A DNA stretch of 64,000 nt from Blastobasis lacticolella (Eukaryota > Arthropoda > Insecta > Lepidoptera > Blastobasidae). Positions within the stretch are counted from its first letter, which is position 1, and the number at the start of each line of letters is the position of its first letter. Both the position numbers and the translations under genes were made by a program. The notes under the pieces were generated by a model. The model worked only from the letters and a program-made list of their open reading frames with translations, did no database searches and was not told the origin of the DNA. Shown piece after piece: positions 1-9,712 of the stretch. The stretch is taken from NCBI GenBank assembly GCA_905147135.1, contig LR990052.1, forward strand, positions 15,004,200-15,068,199, given 5' to 3'.

Positions 1-356
1 ACATTAATTCGTCATCCATTTCTACCCGTTAACCTTTCCCGGAAAGCGCTTGATATCGACTGAGAAAATTTTAAGAATGTCCGGCCCGGTAGGTGTGCCG
101 GTTGAGCCCGTCCCTGACCTTTTCTATAGGTCTGTGCCCGCACTAAAGCAGGGCTTTTATATCAACAAGACAAGGAGTTTATATACTGCGAAATGAGTTT
201 GGATAGAGACTTGGAGACTGGATATCACAAGATATATCCATAGAGTTATATACCTCGTATAGTAACTCTATGGGCTATCCATAATAGACCCTGACCACAC
301 AGGCGTGGGCGTTGCGGTCGCGTACTATTGGACTGAATGCGCCCGCGTACAGACGT

Positions 357-443
357 TCATCATATCAGCCAAAAGACACCCATGTTGAGCATATGCCGCC
401 TTCCAAGATCTCCACAACATCCTGTCCTGTGCTTCCGCATCCG
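357..443 (-). pseudogene. RTE-type LINE 3' end fragment inside the left element copy
   Basis: Read on the minus strand this matches the end of RTE-like reverse transcriptase relics: a mutilated form of the ending 'FWRSLGEAYVQQW', as also seen near 16.55 kb. It ends close to a 'TTTTGGCTGATATGATGA' tail. The same fragment lies in the right copy at 44001 to 44087, so it was present before the two copies separated. Confidence 0.5.
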
Positions 444-704
444 GCTGGCAGCTATCGCCCTCAGATTTATAGCAGTCGCCTCTAGATCAAGCCATTGACA
501 AAAAAAAAGAAAATAATTATACTTAATAATAATAAACTACACCCAAGTTACACCGGTCAGAGGTATGCCCAACCTCCGAAAGATAGTCAATGCACTAGCC
601 TATCATAATAATAATCACATGTATGACCTGTGCAGCGAAGGAGGATGTCACGGCCACCCGCTTGCAGAACGCGTCGCGTGACAAATCATTGTCACTAAAA
701 TTTC

Positions 705-819
705 GTCACAAACTTATCTGGCCCGGTGGCTAAAAGCTGAACTAAGTGTCGCCATTTAAAAATGACATTTTGTTTGTCAACAACAGCGACGCCGTCACCG
801 TGTCGGGTAAGTTTGTGGC
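705..819. mobile_element. Small MITE nested in the left element copy
   Basis: Imperfect palindrome of about 115 bp. The left end reads GTCACAAACTTATCTGGCC and the right end reads GGGTAAGTTTGTGGC, which are inverted copies. The same unit occurs in the right arm (43564 to 43678), and a diverged relative stands alone at 55811 to 55940. It carries no coding capacity. Confidence 0.6.
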
Positions 820-1257
820 ACCTACCATTGAGTATTGCAAAGAAAAAAGTTTGCAAAAATGTCCAGCTTATTAATTACTAGCGGTTGCCCGCGACTTTGT
901 TCGCGTTAAATACTCATCTTCAACACATTCTATCATATGCAAAAATATTCCCCATGAAAATAATCACACTTAAATCTGTGATAAACTTAAAAGGATATCA
1001 GTTGAACTGGTTCTGCACGGACCACAGGTAATGACTTTTAAGGTTATATTTTACTGTTCAGATTTATTTTGCTGAATATGTTACATAGTTTCGGTGGGGT
1101 CAAATTCCGCATAAAGCATAAAAGGCACTCATTGTAACTGGTTATAAGACTGCGCTAGTAGGCCAGGTTCACTAAAAAGTTTAGATCCTAAAGGAGTATA
1201 CGCTGGCGCCCGCCTATGGTAGTCTTGATCTGACTGACTTCTGTTTAAGTGGATTTG

Positions 1258-1464
1258 AAACCAGAGATCCAGGGTTCGATTCAGAAATGATGAATTTTAA
1301 AATGTGTTATCTGGGTCTAGGTGTTATATGTACTTATCATGAGTATGTATTTAAAAAATATGTAAGTAAGTTTAGTTATCTAGCATCCATAACACAAGCT
1401 TTGCTTACTTTGAGGCAAGATGGCGCTGTGTGAATTGTTCAAGTATATTTATTTAATATTTTTG
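1258..1464 (+). mobile_element. SINE-A, old degenerate copy
   Basis: A decayed copy of the tRNA-derived SINE seen best at 44537 and 63885. The B-box-like GGGTTCGATTC is at about 1273. The body landmarks follow in order: 'GATGAATTTTAA', 'GGGTCTAGGTGTTATATGTA', 'AACACAAGCTTTGCTTAC' and 'GATGGCGCTGTGTGAATTG', then an A+T tail. The tRNA head is mostly lost. The orthologous copy lies in the right arm at 42855 to 43060 in reverse orientation, so the insertion predates the separation of the two large copies. Confidence 0.75.
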
Positions 1465-1611
1465 ATTGATAATATCAACTTACATCGGAAAAGTCAAAAT
1501 CTCTGAAACAGTCCTTTTTTGTTTATATTCAAACTTTCAGTCAACATCTACTTAGTTCGCTAAAGTTTCAGCCAATTTAACAAAACAGCATTTTTATAGA
1601 ATAAAATGAGT

Positions 1612-1983
1612 TTAAATTGATAATATTCTATAGTTTTCTGTATTGAGAATTTTTTTTATTTGTAGATTTAGGTTATCTTTGCTAATTGTGTACTTTCTGT
1701 AGCTTTTATAAAAGCGGATATACAATAGGTACTTTCTGAGTCTGTTAAAATGGGTATGAAATTGGCCATACAAATGTCTTTCTGTGTTAAATGGATGTAC
1801 AGCATATCTTCTTAGTCGTTTCTTTTTTACTATTTTTCCTGGATTTCGTTGCTCTCTCCGCATCAGCCAAACAATTAAAAGAAATACAGCACTGAGCATG
1901 TTGTGGGTCGCGGATTCAAAAGTGCTAATAAAGGTGAACACGCACTTACGCTGCGCGACGCGGCAGCGGCACGGCAACTGCAC
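1612..1983 (-). pseudogene. PIF/Harbinger-like transposase N-terminal relic (left copy)
   Basis: A 123-codon open frame. Its middle part, RRYAVHPFNTERHLYGQFH, is followed by LRKY and FYKSYRK. This resembles the start of PIF/Harbinger (HARBI1-like) nucleases, which typically run 'RRYWVHP..R...G.F..L...L', then 'F..Y.RMS...F..LL'. No DDE catalytic part follows, so at most about a quarter of a transposase remains. The right copy reads on to 176 codons in the same frame (42123 to 42653). The two differ by 8 replacement and 3 silent substitutions over about 370 bp, as expected without protein constraint. The family match is from memory of the motif and is moderate only. Confidence 0.45.
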
Positions 1984-2607
1984 TGCAACGTCTTTTCTGA
2001 ACGCACTGCTGCGACGCGATATTGCGCGTTACACATCTTTGACTGAATCAAAGATGTGTAGTGTTAGGCAGGACAAGGTTTTAAATAGAGTTTGTTTGTC
2101 ATATTATTTTTTAAGCCTGTATACCATATGTTACATATGACTATATAGACTAACATATGACCCCATATGTTAGTCTAAGAAACGCTCGTCACAGTTCGAA
2201 GATAAATGACTATTTTTATTCATACACGTAACCATTTGCGATAAAGCGTTCTTCCTTGTACAAAATCAGTTGCGAACATAAGTCAACAAACACATACCTA
2301 AGACAGTATTACTTTTTAAATCTCATACACCTATGTCTGAAAGCTGAAATAATCATATTATCAAAATCGAACCATGTTCAGCATGTAACACACGATTCAC
2401 CGGATCATTATTATTATTTATTATGCATCGCACTGGTTCTGCTGAATGCGGTGCAGGTGGTGCTACCCACTCGTATGGACGGTGCACGCCACCATCAAAC
2501 CTGTCTCTCGACGCTGCGTTTTGCAGCACAAGTGCATATAGACCTTTAGACTATTGACATCTGAACGTTTATACCTGTTTAAACTGTTGAAGTCCAGCGT
2601 TTGACAG

Positions 2608-2690
2608 CCCGACGCAACCTGCGTCGGCGACGCTTGGTGCGTCGGCGACGCAGCCTGCGTTATTGACGCACCTTGCGTCGCCGACGCTTG
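2608..2690. repeat. Subterminal GACGCA/TGCGTC minisatellite of the large element
   Basis: Repeated blocks of the form GACGCAacCTGCGTCGgC, palindromic in themselves, sit just inside the element terminus. The same array occurs at 39895 to 39977 and, expanded, at 46220 to 46470. A related form is in the short element at 37941 to 38112. Such subterminal arrays are common in DNA transposons, where they may be transposase contact sites; that role is inference here. Confidence 0.75.
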
Positions 2691-2925
2691 ATATAATCCG
2701 GGCCTTAATGTGTGACACCAGTTCTTTATATAAACACATCATAATAGTTTGGCGAAAAGCTCGCAATTACGATTAACCCTCAGAAATTAGAGAATATCTT
2801 ACACAAGCACACGACAATAATAATAATAACTAGTAAGTACTCCTACAAATAAATAAATATACTTAAGTTGGTCCGACGAGGTTTCCGATAGAGTCACAAC
2901 TTACGATTTCTGTAGACATACATAT

Positions 2926-3112
2926 GTCGCAGCCATCTGGTTAAATTAGCCATTTAATTAGAAGGCTAGTCCGCTTACAATAAGCCAACTAGTTAAACGT
3001 TAAGCGTTGACTGTTCTATAAACTATCGGCCTAGGCACTCCATTGAATGCCGGCGTTTAATTAACAGGCTAGCCTACTCTTTAAATGGCTGATTTAACCA
3101 GATGGCTGCGAC
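2926..3112. mobile_element. Palindromic MITE with likely 8-bp target duplication (hAT-like)
   Basis: The ends are inverted copies: GTCGCAGCCATCTGGTTAAA on the left and its complement ending at 3112. Inner inverted similarity continues past 'AGCCATTTAA' and 'GGCTAG'. The flanks ACATACAT (2916 to 2923) and ACATACAT (3113 to 3120) are an exact 8-bp direct repeat, with two extra bases (AT) on the left side. An 8-bp duplication is typical of hAT elements. There is no ORF. Confidence 0.6.
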
Positions 3113-3560
3113 ACATACATAACGTCACGCATTTCCCCCTGTTATTGTTAATTGTATATTGACGTCATTATGTTTATAATAGGTAAGTATATTATTGATA
3201 TACTGATTGATCTTGTTTCTAAAACATTGTCAAAGGAAACTACAGAAATCTGCCATTTAATTTCCCAAAACAAATATTCGTAGATAATTTCCAACCCATA
3301 GTCCCAAGGCGGATGCATACGTTACCGAATAACTGTCATAGAAGCAAACATATATGACAGAACTAAGCAAGAACTGTTTGTATTTAGTTATCGCGAACCA
3401 AACATGCAGCCGTCGTGCCTAAGTCAGGTGCCTGAGTAATATAATATTTGAACAAGACATGTCATGCTGATTTTCTTCGTATGTAAATAGATATACTATA
3501 GTAATATATAAGTATCGAGTAGTTATTCATTTTTAAATGAGACTGTCTCCAGTTTTAAGA
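3113..3560. other. No recognisable feature
   Basis: A+T-rich sequence between the MITE and the LINE relic. I see no convincing ORF, RNA gene or repeat. Confidence 0.5.
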
Positions 3561-4677
3561 AGATGTTTACCCCAGAAGATATAGCAAAAAACTACGCAGA
3601 CGATTTGCAGATTTACTGCCATTTCAAGATCGATGAAGTTGATCAGGGGAATAGTTTAATAACTAACGATTTATGTAAAATTCGGGACTGGGCTAACTCC
3701 TACGGGCTTCTTGTAAATCCGGGAAAATCACAGGCATTAATAATAGGCACGTCTTCTATGCGTGTCGCCTGAATCTCGCCAGTTTGGCGCCTGTTAGCTA
3801 CGACGATGCACCGATACAAATTACCGACAATGCCAAAAATCTGGGGGTCCTCTTTGATTCTCAACTGTCTTGGGCGGGTAAAATTGGGCAAGTTAGTAAA
3901 CGGATACATTACATGTTTCAGTCACTCAAGCGACTTCAAAAGTTTCTGCCTTTTGAGACTAGGGTTATCTTGGCACAATCGTTACTTCTGCCTCTGCTTG
4001 ATTATGCAGACGTCTGCTATCTTGATGCCACGGAGTAGCTGTTAAATAAATTGGAGCGGCTGCAGAATGTGTGCATCCGGTTCATCATCGGTCTGCGAAA
4101 ATTTTATCACGTTTCTGAGTTTAGAACTCAACTTAAGTGGTTCCCAATACGTCGACTCAGGGATGTGCATATACTCAGCACTTTGTATAATACACTTAAA
4201 AATCCTTTGGCTCCTCAGTACCTCCGTGAGCGCTTTGAGTATCCGGTGCCCAAGGATAAGCCTACTCGTTCCATCAGATCCTTTCTCATAAAGAATCCGT
4301 CCCACACCTCAAGCCGCTACGGCGCCGCGGCGGTTCCTTCACTGTACACTCTGCGCGTTTATGGAACTCCATACTTCCTTACATCCGTGCTAGTCCTTCA
4401 CTGATTACATTTAAAAGGCATTTAAAAGAGCATTATCTCTCTTACTAATATACAGTTATAGTACGTATATATTTATTGTATTCATTATTAATTATAGTAT
4501 TTTTTTTAGTTTACTTGTGTGCACTTCCTATGCCTTTAGGCATACTGACTTACAGCTTCTTTGACTCCAAGGTTTGCTGGTAGAAAACTTATCTGTTGAG
4601 TTAAGCTCGCCTTTGTACTTAAGTTACCTTCTGTTAAATTGTATTTATTATTTTTGTATTCAATAAATAATAAAAAG
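3560..4677 (+). pseudogene. Decayed CR1/L2-like LINE, 3' part of reverse transcriptase
   Basis: The fragment starts near the catalytic box: KNYADDLQIY, in which YADD is the reverse transcriptase metal-binding motif (about 3586 to 3615). It continues through the C-terminal conserved stretch 'NLGVLFDSQLSW', then 'LERLQNVCIRFIIGLRKF' and 'SEFRTQLKWFPIRRLRDVH' in several frames broken by stops and frameshifts. It ends with the 'FKRHLKEHYLSL' C-terminus at about 4440. A 3' UTR with 'AAGCTCGCCTTTGTACTTAAG' features and 'CAATAAATAATAAA' follows to about 4677. The 18.1-kb (minus) and 44.1-kb (plus) fragments share the same C-terminal block ('GLRKYDHVSDFRSQLKWLPI'), so these are one family or close relatives. 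The element is 5'-truncated and inactive. Confidence 0.8.
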
Positions 4678-5645
4678 ATCCCCAAAATATAGTAGCGATA
4701 TATTTTAAGCATAACAAAAAAAATGAAATTGTACCCCAATTTTGCTGAATCTTAATAAAAATCTATTTGCACCAAATAATCTAACAGAGTACAACACTCC
4801 AATGCCAATACAGAAAGGAAACGCGATACTAATGACGAAATAATATCGCCGGAATAAAAACCTTGGCACAAAGCTCGTATAAAAACGGCTATTCAGGTGT
4901 TTTCAATTCTCATTCCAGCTTTGGGAGTGGCTTTGTGCGAAATATTTGCTTAGCTTTGTGCCGTAGTTTATCCTAGAGTCCGTATTACCCATGTGGGACT
5001 GAGAACACGCAAAAAACGAGCCAAACAATGCTCTCATTTGTCAGTTCGCCACCCACCGAATAGGGTCAGCAGAGCCTGAATTAAAATCGCAGAATTGGGC
5101 TCAGCTATTTTTCGCGCGCAGTTTTGTTTTTATTTTATTGGTCTTTGAGCGTTTCTGTTTTTTTTTTCAGGATAATGATAAAGCGTAAGTCTGTACAGAA
5201 TGGAATTGTGTTTCCATGGTTTAATGTGACAAAATTAGCTTGAAATCACATGATAAAGAAGATCGACACGGCGCCGCATAGAACCAAGTCATGCAACAAC
5301 ATCTATTATATCATTTATTATCCTTACCTTGTCATCCTATTCTTGTTAAATCATTATCATGTCATCATACCATACTATACCTATCTCTACATAGCAAGGT
5401 AATTGCTTTTATAAATTATAAGTACTAGCGCTAAACAAGGACCACATTATTTCATATTTAATTAATAAGATGGAATACTAAAAGACATAATTTATCGTCA
5501 GCCTGCCAACATACCATCATTGGTACTTTTTCATTTAATTCAAACCAATATACGGCTTTTTCAAAACTCTTCCTCTAGCCCTTAATCAATGCAAATGTCA
5601 ATACATAGTGATCCTATTTGTTCTGATGTGCGTGCGCACATCTGA
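4678..5645. other. No recognisable feature
   Basis: No coherent coding sequence. A short 11-bp inverted pair (GGCACAAAGCT at about 4864, AGCTTTGTGCC at about 4953) and a chance TATAAAA are present, but nothing I would call functional. Confidence 0.45.
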
Positions 5646-5916
5646 GACGACCTGAGTAGTTCAGTTGATCAATGTCTGTCTGCCGGTTGGATTCTCGGCC
5701 GGGCAGAAATTGAAATGATGAATTTTAATTTCTGTTACGAGTCTGGGTGTTACATGTTTAATAAGTATGTATTTAAAATATAATTCAGTAATTCAGTACT
5801 TCAGTTTTATTGCATAATCAAGTATATGTAGTTTATCAGTTTTCTGGAACTTTGCTTACTTTGGGGCTAGATGGCGCAGTGTAAATTGTCCAAGCATATT
5901 TATATTATTTATTTAT
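5646..5916 (+). mobile_element. SINE-A (tRNA-derived SINE)
   Basis: The head begins GACGACCTGAGTAGTTCAG, an A-box region. A diverged B-box (GGTTGGATTCTCGGCC) and the diagnostic 'GGGCAGAAATTGAAATGATG' junction follow. The body contains 'GAGTCTGGGTGTTACATG', 'CTTTGCTTACTTTGGGGC' and 'AGATGGCGCAGTGT'. A T/A-rich tail closes it. It is moderately diverged, with a short deletion in the head and a small insertion near 5795. Confidence 0.85.
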
Positions 5917-6215
5917 GAAATGATAGTGTAGTAGCCCTTGTAGGATGCCGGCCCTTATTACCCGCAAGTATCTTATTTACAAAATACAATTTATAAATTG
6001 TATGTCTGATTCATTGGCATGCGATTGAAAGATAAACGTATATTTTTATTCGCTCCGTACAATATCCAGTACAGTCAACCAAAGACTCGTAAATTATCCC
6101 GACCATAAACACGGGGACTAAATGATAATCATTTTATTATCCCACGCCCACAAGTCCCACAACGTAGAAATTGTTTTGCAGACTCGTTCCCCGTATTTCA
6201 TTACTGGAAACATAA

Positions 6216-6415
6216 AGGCCTTGCCACATACAAAGCTCGGCGCGAGCGCGGCGTGAGCGCGGTGCGATATTTGCTAGGCAACCATCGCGCGGCGCGTTAT
6301 TTGCTAGGCAACCATCGCGCGGCGCGATGGTTGCCTAGCAACTATCGCGCCGCGCGTTGGTTGCCTAGCAAATAACGCGCCGCGCTCGCGCCGAGCTTTG
6401 TATGTGGCAAGGCCT
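6216..6415. mobile_element. 200-bp near-perfect palindromic MITE with TAA duplication
   Basis: The ends are AGGCCTTGCCACATACAAAG and its exact complement, flanked on both sides by TAA (6213 to 6215 and 6416 to 6418). The inside is a G+C-rich palindrome of alternating 'GCGCGGCGCG' and 'TTGCTAGGCAACCATCGCGC' blocks that folds back almost end to end. The TAA duplication and lack of ORF fit a PIF/Harbinger-type MITE. Transcripts would form a long hairpin. Confidence 0.8.
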
Positions 6416-6743
6416 TAACGATTCATCTTTCCCAAGTTAAGATTACACAGAAATTTGGTCGATTATTCCTATGTTTGTGAGAATATTTTTTCGTTTTAAG
6501 GAACGTTGTATGTTTCAAGTGTTATTGTGAGTGTATCTAACTCGCAATAAGTGTAAGAGTGAATGTTAACCTCAATTATTCTTAAAAGAATCAGCATCAT
6601 CAATAAATAGTATCTCATGGCACTTCACATTAGAAATGAGTTTGCTATCTCCATGCTTAGCAGACAGGTTGAGAAATACTTAAAATTCAAGGCACAAAAA
6701 AGAGGTGTTATGACTTTTACGCGTGTATCATCCTAACGGCTGG

Positions 6744-7436
6744 GAGAGCTTCGGTGGCCTAATGGTTAAGGAGTCCGACTCGTACCCCGAGGTACCGTGT
6801 TCGACGATCTTGTTTGTTTGACTAAGTTTCTAGTTTTGTTTCTCCTTTACTCGTGTAGTATTTGTATGGTTATCTATTCTTGCTATTTTACCCACTCACT
6901 CATGTTTATTTCTAGCTTTATTATAATTATATTAATTCATTTTTAGTTATATATCTATTTATCTGTACTGTTATCTCTGGTTCAGCTATAATTGCATAAA
7001 CGGTTCCCCTCCTCCATTTGTCTAGTAGCTTCTCTTGCACCGGCTATCTTTTTCTTTACCCTGTATCTCCTGTATGACTGGTAGATAAGGCTGTTTTAGC
7101 TTTAAGTCCGCCTTTGTACTACTTTGTGCATGAAGATTTAATAAATAAACCCCAATTCTGCCATGTACCAATAACTCCTTTGTGAGTTACGTACGTTACT
7201 GGCACACTAACCGATGCTTTTAATGTGTGGGACAACAGCATGATAAAACCAGCGCAATCAGGCGCCTGAATGTGTAAATAACCATGATAAAATTTGGACA
7301 CGTTACACAATCATGGAGGTCAGATGGCATTCGCACCACTGTTATCACTTGATCTGCCAAATCCTGAATCATGGTCAAGGCTGACTCCGGGGCCTCGCAT
7401 AGGAGAGCACAACCGGGACATTAACGCCAAGATGAC
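6744..7436 (+). mobile_element. SINE-B copy split by a LINE insertion
   Basis: A second tRNA-derived SINE family. Its head is at 6744 to 6804 (A-box GTGGCCTAATGGTTAAGG, then the start of the B-box GTGTTCGA). Its body and 3' end are at 7148 to 7436, where 'CATGGAGGTCAGATGGCA', 'TCCTGAATCATGGTCAAGG' and 'CACAACCGGGACATTAACGC' are visible. A 15-bp exact target duplication, CATCCTAACGGCTGG, flanks the whole (6729 to 6743 and 7437 to 7451). Removing the 343-bp insert leaves 350 bp, matching the uninterrupted copy at 56573 (349 bp). Confidence 0.85.
6805..7147 (+). mobile_element. 5'-truncated LINE 3' UTR inserted in SINE-B
   Basis: This interrupts SINE-B in the middle of its B-box. It is T-rich without an ORF and ends with the typical LINE tail: 'TTTTAGCTTTAAGTCCGCC', 'TTGTACTACTTTGTGCATG', then AATAAATAAA. 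The tail resembles the 3' end near 4590 to 4675, suggesting the same or a related LINE. A target duplication cannot be told apart from the A-rich tail. Confidence 0.65.
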
Positions 7437-7725
7437 CATCCTAACGGCTGGACCGATGCAATGAGGTTTTCTTGGAAGCCAGATTAACCGAGACAGTTTT
7501 TATCTTTGTTCCATTAAAATCGGTTCAGAAGTTGCGGAAATTTTATAGTTATGTAAACTTTGTCAAGGAGTTATGTAAACTATCTCTCAATATCTGTCGG
7601 TTACGTGATAATATGGTCTACAATATGCACCCGTATGTATAAACAAGTAAACAGTGATTAAGTGATTATCTGAGTAAAAGTAATGACTAAAGCGACATTA
7701 TTTATTGTATGAGTACTTTAGTAAT

Positions 7726-7985
7726 GACAACCTGACTGGTCCTGTGGTCATCATGCTGGTCTGCCACTCAAGAGGTCCCGGGTTCGATTCCTGACCGGGC
7801 AGAAATTGAAATGATGAATTTTAATTTCTGTTACGGGTCTGGGTGTTCTATGTATAATAAGTATGTATTTAGAAGTATATAAGTAGTTTATCAGTTACCT
7901 AGCACCCATAACACAAGCTTCGCTTACTTTGGGGCTAGATGGCGCTGTGTGAATTTGTCAACGATTATTTATTATTATTTATTAA
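7726..7985 (+). mobile_element. SINE-A
   Basis: Nearly full-length. The head reads GACAACCTGACTGGTCCTGT with a perfect B-box, GGTTCGATTCC. The junction 'GGGCAGAAATTGAAATGATG' and the body 'TACGGGTCTGGGTGTTCTAT', 'CACCCATAACACAAGCTTCG' and 'GATGGCGCTGTGTGAATTTG' follow, with a TTATTATT tail. It is little diverged from the 44537 copy. Confidence 0.9.
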
Positions 7986-8052
7986 TTGCCTAAAGACAAA
8001 ACTGTCAAAAGTTATTGTTAAATCACTTGTTAAGTTATATAAAATGTGATAC

Positions 8053-8216
8053 CTCAAAGTGAAGTTTCTGAAGTCGTTTTGTATAACCACAAGTGGAAGG
8101 TTTACTTCGCGAATATCACGCAGCTTTAAAGGTCTCTTTTTCTTCTTCTCAGTCACAACATTTGGCAGAGTGGTCGTCGTTATGAGTTTGTGGCAAGCTT
8201 CACCAAGCGCCGCCAT
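8053..8216 (-). CDS. Possible first coding exon of an unknown host gene
   Basis: A minus-strand frame begins ATGGCGGCGCTTGG and codes for MAALGEACHKLITTT, then a basic stretch (EKKKKRPLKLRDIREVNLPL) and DFRNFTLR. It is then cut by GAG|GTATCAC, a reasonable splice donor (GT at 8052 to 8051). Composition and codon use look more protein-like than neighbouring frames, and the start sits in a small CpG-containing patch. I cannot name a family and no second exon is visible; a SINE-A lies 70 bp downstream, in what would be the intron. It may simply be a chance frame. Transcript data would settle it. Confidence 0.22.
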
Positions 8217-9115
8217 TCTTCCCTAAAGGCCGCTTTAAAAAGCTACTAGTGCATAAAAAAGTGCTATAGTGTTATAGTAATTAAGTAATAATGAACGTAG
8301 TTCCAAACTGGCTTACACTGTAACAGGATCATCGCTTTGAGTGGTCCGCTTGCACTCGCCGGTGGGTATTAATAAAAAAGTTAATCGCTCGTGCAAAGCC
8401 ACACTGTGGCAGAGGACCTCCTGTTGTATCGTCAGCGAAATAAGCTGGTCTATTTTTCTAGACTGGGAAAAGCTGGAAAATTTCCGTTTAGAAATATGCA
8501 ACAAAAAATTAATAAATATTATTTTACTTCTGTTGTTTGTTTTATTTTTTACTAGCGACCCACCCTGCTGTAGATTCGACACGGCTATAGATGGACAACC
8601 TATTGAAAGACATAGGCTACTTAAAATCTTTAAAAATAATCAAATACTACGTAGACGAAATCGCGGGCAATAGTTATATAATATATATAATTATACCTAA
8701 AGGTCGGTATACATTTTCATCATGTAACTAGAAATTCAAATTAACTATCTATAAGTACTTCATACTTCATAAGTTCAGTAAATAAATCAAAATAAATATT
8801 TCTCCCAAGTAGGTATAGGACACAAGGTCATATGGCAGACGTATTTGCCTGACCGTACACGCGTCATATTTTGTAATTTTTACTATGATACGTGTCAAAG
8901 GATTTCCGAGCCTTTTGTCCGCTGCAATAGACTTCATAACTGCAGGTGATTGGATATTGACTGAGCGGAATTTCAAATTGTAGTTTTCGGAGTTCCACGG
9001 TGAAATTGTTGCGTGCTCTGGACCATATGAACCTTGGAAAGGCTTTGGTGATTGTATAACAAGCTTTACCCTGCAAATTCTTCTGGCGCCGACCAGGGTC
9101 TAGAGTCCACTATTT
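8217..9115. other. No recognisable feature
   Basis: Unique-looking sequence. Short frames overlap on both strands (for example 8341 to 8673) but none has domain-like content. Confidence 0.4.
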
Positions 9116-9117
9116 AT

Positions 9118-9712
9118 TATGGCTCGATCGAATAGTATTTGAATCGCAATCAGAGCTCACCGGCAGTTTTAAATGAGCAGTTTTCAAAGAGACATGGCGC
9201 CCCGACCATTTTGGTAATTGACGATCGCTTGAAATAGTACTTAGCAAAGAGGATATAAACACTTAATACTGGGTACTTTGTACTGGATAATATTGTATTT
9301 ATCAATTGTTTTCAAAATTTTTAGAGGTTACCTATAAATTATTGCAAACAAAATATACATCAGTTTGACTGTGTCAGTTCGTTCCATGCTAGGATCGCTA
9401 GGATCAATAATGGACGTAATTTAAATATAAAAGGATTGTAGTACCAGTTAATCTAAATATTTTTTGACATTTCTTTCAACCTTTAAAAGTTATACACATA
9501 ATCAACTTTTAAATATTAGTTGGCTGCATGACATCGCTGCTACAATAATACAGATTTTTAAAAAAATACCAAAATTGTGGAAGCACCATATATTTGAAAT
9601 CAAATGACTTGTGCAGTGCCTACTTGAAAACTGCTCATCAGTAGCAGAATACCAAAACCGTGTTAAACTATAATAGAGCTGCGATTGCGATCCAATTACA
9701 ATTCGATCACGC
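9118..9712. mobile_element. Possible TIR element of about 600 bp
   Basis: The blocks near 9118 to 9165 and 9665 to 9712 are inverted copies at roughly 80% over about 45 bp. They share 'ATCGAAT', 'ATCGCAATC' and 'GAGCTC'. A second inverted match, 'GAGCAGTTTTCAA', lies just inside (9174 to 9187 and 9629 to 9641). I cannot identify a target duplication, so family and exact ends are open. Confidence 0.35.

Larger units (their letters stand above)
1..2704 (-). mobile_element. Large TIR DNA transposon (PIF/Harbinger-like), left copy, cut by window start
   Basis: This segment is the reverse complement of most of the element at 39881 to 46485. Position 1 pairs with 45214 and 2704 pairs with 39881. 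Its inner end reads CGCTTGATATAATCCGGGCC, followed by TTA (2705 to 2707), the complement of the TAA next to the right copy. The other end lies before the window. It carries a subterminal minisatellite (2608 to 2690), a transposase-like ORF relic (1612 to 1983, minus), an old SINE, a nested 115-bp MITE and an RTE fragment. It lacks the three later insertions seen in the right copy, so it preserves their empty sites. Short deletions relative to the right copy are visible, for example about 65 bp near 690. Assignment to PIF/Harbinger is inferred from the 3-bp TAA/TTA duplication and the ORF; a search against transposase profiles would decide it. Confidence 0.72.

Noticed and set aside
2569..2766. 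65-codon minus frame with 'SVADAGCVG'
   Set aside because: The same minisatellite read through the left copy's terminus.
4880..4890. TATA-box (TATAAAA) promoter
   Set aside because: No gene or transcript start follows; expected by chance in A+T-rich DNA.
7965..8052. Continuation of the 83-codon frame past the putative donor
   Set aside because: Composition turns A+T-rich and runs into the SINE-A tail, so this part is not coding even if the upstream exon is real.
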